From NCBI RefSeq assembly GCF_009913235.1, contig NZ_CP047897.1:1178001-1242000 (forward strand): a stretch of DNA of 64,000 nt, in the 5' to 3' direction. Source of the DNA: Nibribacter ruber (GTDB lineage Bacteria > Bacteroidota > Bacteroidia > Cytophagales > Hymenobacteraceae). The notes below the pieces were generated by a model, which saw nothing but the letters and a program-made list of their open reading frames with translations, did no database searches and was not told the origin of the DNA. The translations under genes and the position numbers were made by a program. Below, in pieces: positions 59,364 through 64,000 of this stretch (position 1 is the first letter of the stretch; each line of letters starts with the position of its first letter).

Positions 59364-61173
59364 TTCTTGGGTGTGCTTGAAAATACACTTTAAAAGTTGA
59401 TCCCTGGTCTACGGTGCTGTCCACGTCAATCCAGCCGCCAATAGATTCTACCTGCGTCTTGCTCATGTGCAGCCCCAGTCCTTTGCCTTCAATGTGCGGG
59501 TGAAACCGCCGGTACAGGCCGAAAACCTTGTGCTGCTGCCTGACCATGTCTATCCCCAGGCCGTTATCTTGTAGCAATAAACACAAATATCCCTCTGAAA
59601 ATACTGTTTTAATCTTAATTTTCAATCCCCGCTCCAGGCTTCTGTACTTTATGGCGTTGGTGATCAGGTTGAAAAGAATGCTGTGCACATAACTTTTTAC
59701 GCCCAGCACCAGGGTGCCCCCAGAAAAATCCACTTCAAAATAAGCGTGGCTGCTCTGTAATTGGCTGGCGAGACTTTCCCGCACGTGGGCCAGGATATGC
59801 TGTAGGTCTACCGTTTCCAGGACCTTTTGCGTCTGGCTTCTGATGGTAAGTATCTCGTTGAGGTCTTTGATGGTAGCATCCAGGCGCTGGCTGGTCCGTT
59901 CCAATTTATTAATCAAAACCGGATTGATGGGGTCTTGCAGGTTGTCTCTGTTGTACAGGCTGGTAAGGCCCACAATATTGGCCACCGGTGCCCGCAAATT
60001 ATGAGAGACAATGTACGCGAACTGCTGCAAATGCTCATTCTGCCGTACCGTTTCCTCAATAAGGCTGTTGCGCTCTTCCTCAGCCTGCTTGCGGGCACTT
60101 ATATCTTTTACAGAGATAAAGCAGTAGTTGTCATCCTCAAACAGAAAGTGGTTTAAGTGGAGCTCTACGGGTAAAAGCTGCCCAGACTTGCCTTTAAAAA
60201 CCGTTTCATGAGACAGGGCTTTGTCATTCTCCTTCCATTTCCATACCTCTGCCTTAAAGTTATGGTCCACTTCCAGAATGGACAGCGTGAGCAACTCTTC
60301 TTTGGTGTAACCCAATAAGCTGCAGGCAGCAGCATTGGCCCGCATAATGGAACCGTCTGCCCTGGTCCACAAAAAAGCCTCTGCCGCCCTTTCCACTGAA
60401 AAATCTGAGAACTGCAGTTTTTGCTCGGCGGCTTTTCGTTTACTGATGTCTATGAGACTGCCGTCTAGCCTACTGATGCGGCCGTTCTGGTCTAAGGTTG
60501 CCGCGCATTGGATCAATTGCCACCGTTCCCCCTTGTTGGCGGTTAAAAACCGGCACTCCACCTGAAAATGATTGGGCGTTGATTTTAACCTCGGAAGGAA
60601 TCTCTTGAATATCTGCCGATCCTCAGGATGTATGATTTTAAACCACAACCCTTTGTCCTGGTAAAACTCCTCTGGCGAGTAACCTAAGTTGGATTCGCAC
60701 TGCGGGCTTACGTAGACGGGCTCCAGTTCTTCATTGAGCGTGAAAACAATTTCCTCAATATTCTTTAAAATGGATTGCGCCAGTAACTCTGCCGCCTGCA
60801 ACTGCTGCTCCGTTCTTTTACGCGCGCTTAGGTCATGAATCACTACTAGGCGGCGCCCCCGGCCCTCATGCTCTGGAAGCGTGTGTGAAGCCACCTCTAC
60901 GTATAGTCTTTTGCCGTCCTTGGTGGTATGCACCCATTCGCCGGCTCTGTTATAAGCCGTTCTACCTTTATTTAAGACTTCCTCCAGAGCTGCCAGTTCT
61001 TCTTTGGGCCTAATGTCCATGATGGACTTCTGCAGAAACTCCTGCTCTGAGTAGCCATACAGCTCTATGGCCGCATGGTTCACCATCAAAAAACGGTAGG
61101 TTTCTGTGTCAAACACCCACATGGGTAATGGGTTGTTCTCAAATAATAAGCGGTATGGATGCTCTGGCGTCAA
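59332..61173 (-). CDS. Triple-PAS sensor histidine kinase
   Basis: A 613-residue cytoplasmic kinase. Three PAS/PAC units are visible: LLFENNPLPMWVFDTETYRF to IHDLSARKR, SILKNIEEIVFTLNEELEPV to IDISKRKAAE, and ERAAEAFLWTRADGSIMRAN to VKDISARKQAE. The phosphoacceptor His, near residue 391, is in AYIVSHNLRAPVANIVG. The ATPase has FNLITNAIKYR, DNGLGIDM and GKGLGLHMSK. The start is TTG at 61173; a stop codon precedes it in frame. Its partner receiver overlaps the 3' end. Confidence 0.93.
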   Translation of the reverse strand: MTPEHPYRLLFENNPLPMWVFDTETYRFLMVNHAAIELYGYSEQEFLQKSIMDIRPKEELAALEEVLNKGRTAYNRAGEWVHTTKDGKRLYVEVASHTLPEHEGRGRRLVVIHDLSARKRTEQQLQAAELLAQSILKNIEEIVFTLNEELEPVYVSPQCESNLGYSPEEFYQDKGLWFKIIHPEDRQIFKRFLPRLKSTPNHFQVECRFLTANKGERWQLIQCAATLDQNGRISRLDGSLIDISKRKAAEQKLQFSDFSVERAAEAFLWTRADGSIMRANAAACSLLGYTKEELLTLSILEVDHNFKAEVWKWKENDKALSHETVFKGKSGQLLPVELHLNHFLFEDDNYCFISVKDISARKQAEEERNSLIEETVRQNEHLQQFAYIVSHNLRAPVANIVGLTSLYNRDNLQDPINPVLINKLERTSQRLDATIKDLNEILTIRSQTQKVLETVDLQHILAHVRESLASQLQSSHAYFEVDFSGGTLVLGVKSYVHSILFNLITNAIKYRSLERGLKIKIKTVFSEGYLCLLLQDNGLGIDMVRQQHKVFGLYRRFHPHIEGKGLGLHMSKTQVESIGGWIDVDSTVDQGSTFKVYFQAHPRNEQLSSGISN

Positions 61174-61305
61174 AACAGTTAATTGGTACTCAAGCTTATA
61201 GCAAGTGTAAAAGCCAAGGGGGGATTTAAATTACAGGATAGCAACCACTCCTGTTTGCCGAATTAGCAAACATCTCCTTCTCAATAGGAGTCAATATATA
61301 AAAGA

Positions 61306-61342
61306 AAACCTCAACCATCTAGCAAGACGGTTGAGGTTTTAC
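61306..61342. terminator. Terminator between paaN and the kinase gene
   Basis: AAAACCTCAACC pairs with GGTTGAGGTTTT across ATCTAGCAAGAC, flanked by A/T runs. It lies 18 bp from the paaN stop. Confidence 0.88.
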
Positions 61343-61359
61343 GTAAAATAGAAGGGTTC

Positions 61360-63063
61360 TTAATTGGCTGCCGGCTCTCTAAAGCCCACCCAGGTAAAGC
61401 GCTTAATCACAAACTCTGGGTTAGTGAAAGACGCGTTGCCCGCCGGGTTGCCGCCCGTCACGTGGAAGTCTGAGAAACTGGCGTTTTGGTTCACGTAAAT
61501 GCCGCCGGTCAGGTTAAAGCTCACGGGCGTTCCCGCCAGCCCCATCTGGTCCATGATCTCTTCTTTGATGGCAGGGTCTGTGGTGTAGGCGCCGCAAGAA
61601 ATGGCTCCGTGCTGCATGGCCATTTCCTGGGCCAGGTGAATGGATTCTGCCGTATCTTTTGTTTTGATGATCAAGGCAATCGGGCCAAACAATTCCTGGC
61701 TGTACTGCTCTTTCTCAGTGGCGTCTACCTCATACAGAACAGGAGAACAGATGCGTGCGTTGGCAAACGCTGGGTTGGCTACGTCACAGGTGGTCAGGAC
61801 GCTGCGGCCGTTGCCGTTCTCCAGATCTTTCACGCGCTGCTGCGTCAGTTGGTTCTGGATGGCGCCAAGTACGTGCGGACCTGCCTTTGGATTGTTCACC
61901 AGTCCTTTCACTGCCTCTGCCAACTTGTTCACCACCTCCTCATATGGCACTTGTTCACCAGCTACGGTTACGCCATTGGCCGGAATGAAGAAGTTCTGCG
62001 GCGCGGTACACATTTGGCCCGAGTACAGCGTCAGAGAAAAGGCCAGGTTCTGAACCACTTTATCCAGGTCCTCGGCAGAATCCAGGATGATGGAGTTCAC
62101 GCCGGCCTTCTCTGTGAAGACGGTTTTGCCTTTCAGGCCTTCCAGGTAGTTCCCAAAGGCGGTACCGCCGGTATAGTCTATTAGTTTGATGGCCTCGTGC
62201 TCTGCCAGTTCTTTGGTGATTAGTTTGTCATCTGGGTCAACGGCCAATTGGCAGATGTTAGGATCCAGGCCGTATTCTGCCAACACCTTCTGCACTTCGG
62301 CAATAACAATGGCAATGGGAAGAACGCCCTTAGGGTGCGGCTTTACAATCACGGGGTTGCCGGTGACCAAGCTGGCATACATGCCGGGTACCGTGTTCCA
62401 AGTGGGAAACGTGGAGCAGCCTACCACTAGGCCCAGACCTTTCGGCACGGCCTTCCAGCTTTTGTTTAGTTTCAAGTTGAACTTGCCCATGGGCTTTTCC
62501 CAGACCTGGGTCTCAGGGAAGCGGGTCTGTTCTTCATACCCGGCGGCAATGGCTTCCAGGGCTCTGTCTGCCGCGTGCGGGCCAGAGGCTTGGAAAGACA
62601 TTAGAAAGGCTTGGCCGGTGGTGTGCATGGTGGCATGGGCAATCTCAAAGAAACGGCCTTTCATGCGCTCTAATGACTCTACCAGAATAGCTGCTCTCTC
62701 TAAGGGGGATACTTTTCTCCAAACGTGGAAGGCTTTCTGCCCACGGGCCACCAAGGTTTCTACAGAGAAGGTAGGGTAGCTGATGTTCAGCTTCTCCTGT
62801 TCATAGGGAGACTCCTCCTGCCCGGCCCATCCTTCAGGACTTTCCTGCAACAATTCTTCAAAGCGCTTGCCCAACTGGCCCTTGTATTGCTCAAGACCCG
62901 CCTGGTCCGCTCCTTCTCCGTAAATGGCCGGCGACGGGTGCTCTGGGTACTGTGAAAAGAAAGTACGCTCATGCAAGGCCTGTACGGCACGATTTAACGT
63001 TTCACGGTGTTGCACCGTCAAGTTCTCTAACTCTTTGGTATTCTGTGAAATTGCCTCTTTCAT
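61360..63063 (-). CDS. paaN: PaaN-type phenylacetic acid degradation aldehyde dehydrogenase
   Basis: A 567-residue ALDH-fold protein. GLVVGCSTFPTWNTVPGMYA and NPVIVKPHPKG mark the cofactor domain. TGGTAFGNYLEGLKGK follows, and the nucleophilic Cys is in LYSGQMCTAPQNFFIP. Length and the HATMHTTGQAFLMSFQASGP stretch fit the PaaN branch, which handles the ring-opened aldehyde in aerobic phenylacetate breakdown. No other paa genes lie in this window. Confidence 0.88.
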   Translation of the reverse strand: MKEAISQNTKELENLTVQHRETLNRAVQALHERTFFSQYPEHPSPAIYGEGADQAGLEQYKGQLGKRFEELLQESPEGWAGQEESPYEQEKLNISYPTFSVETLVARGQKAFHVWRKVSPLERAAILVESLERMKGRFFEIAHATMHTTGQAFLMSFQASGPHAADRALEAIAAGYEEQTRFPETQVWEKPMGKFNLKLNKSWKAVPKGLGLVVGCSTFPTWNTVPGMYASLVTGNPVIVKPHPKGVLPIAIVIAEVQKVLAEYGLDPNICQLAVDPDDKLITKELAEHEAIKLIDYTGGTAFGNYLEGLKGKTVFTEKAGVNSIILDSAEDLDKVVQNLAFSLTLYSGQMCTAPQNFFIPANGVTVAGEQVPYEEVVNKLAEAVKGLVNNPKAGPHVLGAIQNQLTQQRVKDLENGNGRSVLTTCDVANPAFANARICSPVLYEVDATEKEQYSQELFGPIALIIKTKDTAESIHLAQEMAMQHGAISCGAYTTDPAIKEEIMDQMGLAGTPVSFNLTGGIYVNQNASFSDFHVTGGNPAGNASFTNPEFVIKRFTWVGFREPAAN

Positions 63064-63220
63064 GTTTTATTTATGTGGTATCTTTGTAAACGGTAGATTG
63101 AAACTTAAATTTACTTGAATAGTATGTAAGTACCTATTCTCCCATGGGTTTTTACACACCGCATCTCCTTCTCCACCATCAACCAGAGACAGGCATTTAT
63201 TTTACTTTTAACACTTTTAC

Positions 63221-64000
63221 ATGAAGCTATTTTACCGGTTTCTCCTGCTGTGGGTAGGCTTTTACGGGGTTACGTCATCTTTGCATGCGCAAACGAAACC
63301 CCAGACCGAGCCTAATTTAGTTATTTTCAAGTTGAAGGCTTCGGCCACTTCTGGGACGCAGGCCCGTTCCGGGCAAAACAACCTGGCCCAGATTCTCAGA
63401 CCGGTGGCGGTTACCTCCGTGCAGCGCAAGTTCCCCAAAGCGGCGGCCCTGCCAACTGGTGCACAAGCTAAGATTACCACTGCCCCGTTGGTAGACCTTT
63501 CGCTGTTGTATGAGTTGAGGTATGAGCCTGGTCAGTCTTTTGAGCAAGTGAAGAAACAACTGCTGGCCTCCGGTCAGGTAGAATACGTGGAACCGCTGTA
63601 CAACTACGCTCCTCTCTACACTCCCAATGATCCCCAAGCCAACCCCAACACGGGCGGCCAGAGATCCTACCTCTCCAAAATTAAAGCGTATGACGCCTGG
63701 GACATCACCATGGGAGACACCACCGTGGTTATTGGTATTCTGGACACCGGCGTGCGCCTTACCCAGGAAGACCTGGTAGGCAACATCAAATACAACTACG
63801 CAGACCCCATTGACGGCATTGACAACGACAACGACGGTTATATTGATAATTATAGAGGCTGGGATTTGGCAGACAATGACAACAACCCATCTTCTGATGC
63901 CAACGGCCATGGCACCAACGTGGCCGCCATTGCCGCTGCCCAGGCAGACAATGGCAAAGGCATGGCGGGCGTAGGATTCAAATGCAAATTCCTGCCGGTT
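63221..64000 (+). CDS. Subtilisin-like S8 serine peptidase, cut by window end
   Basis: The first 260 codons are visible. A Sec signal (MKLFYRFLLLWVGFYGVTSS, cleaved near HAQ) precedes a pro-domain (VIFKLKASATSGTQARSG; LLYELRYEPGQSFEQVKKQL). The catalytic domain starts near residue 145. IGILDTGVRLTQEDL holds the active-site Asp and DANGHGTNVAAI the His; the Ser lies beyond the window. IDGIDNDNDGYIDNYRGWDL is typical of Bacteroidota extracellular subtilases that often end in a T9SS tail. Confidence 0.9.
   Translation, partial: MKLFYRFLLLWVGFYGVTSSLHAQTKPQTEPNLVIFKLKASATSGTQARSGQNNLAQILRPVAVTSVQRKFPKAAALPTGAQAKITTAPLVDLSLLYELRYEPGQSFEQVKKQLLASGQVEYVEPLYNYAPLYTPNDPQANPNTGGQRSYLSKIKAYDAWDITMGDTTVVIGILDTGVRLTQEDLVGNIKYNYADPIDGIDNDNDGYIDNYRGWDLADNDNNPSSDANGHGTNVAAIAAAQADNGKGMAGVGFKCKFLPV

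Overview
The window comes from a Bacteroidota chromosome, most likely order Cytophagales, family Hymenobacteraceae (Rufibacter/Pontibacter-like). This rests on a protein with a C-terminal type IX secretion sorting domain, Bacteroidota-type TAnnTTTG -7 promoter boxes, many lipoproteins and Tat/Sec-exported hydrolases, tRNAs without an encoded CCA end, and a moderately GC-rich coding background. The genus is inferred from style, not proven.

Layout. 0-4 kb (minus strand): a probable N-glycan degradation cluster, GH125 alpha-mannosidase, aspartylglucosaminidase, CutC and a GH20 hexosaminidase cut by the window start. 4.2-12.2 kb: penicillin-binding protein 1C and its usual partner, a 1811-residue alpha-2-macroglobulin lipoprotein. 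12.5-17.7 kb: a CAT-anticodon tRNA, HAD phosphatase, M50 protease, MORN lipoprotein, two decayed tRNA genes, rhodanese and a T9SS cargo protein. 18.0-21.5 kb: PASTA protein and a tandem-duplicated D-Ala-D-Ala ligase. 21.9-25.7 kb: seven integron gene cassettes with seven attC sites and no integrase in the window. 25.8-36.1 kb: ankyrin protein, two S33 hydrolases, an MFS/M20 pair, an outer-membrane protein, a DUF2975/HTH pair and pgk. 36.2-39.3 kb: recQ between mirrored, multi-block inverted repeats. 39.4-48.2 kb: a Rad52/ERF-like unknown, a LolD-type ATPase, two AT-rich unknowns, sucC, transglutaminase-like protein, flavoprotein, Ohr, tRNA-Arg(CCG) and small unknowns. 48.3-61.2 kb: lipoproteins, two sensor kinases with single-domain response regulators, trehalase and a TrkA/TrkH potassium system. 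61.4-64 kb: PaaN and a subtilase cut by the window end.

Two features stand out. First, the array at 21,884-25,712 is an integron cassette cluster lacking a local integrase (CALIN). In each cassette the bases at the 5' end are complementary to the R'' box at that cassette's own 3' end (perfect in six, one mismatch in one), rather than to the neighbour it abuts. This is the signature of modules that were once closed circles. Second, about 26 copies (two of them half copies) of a palindrome with arms CGTTTTTGGGCTGTTTTC / GAAAACAGCCCAAAAACG sit between genes across the window. They lie mostly just 3' of stop codons, show compensatory changes in both arms, never fall inside tight operons and are absent from the cassette array. 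They look like a lineage-specific REP-like 3'-end element.

All product names come from reading motifs by eye; no database search was run.
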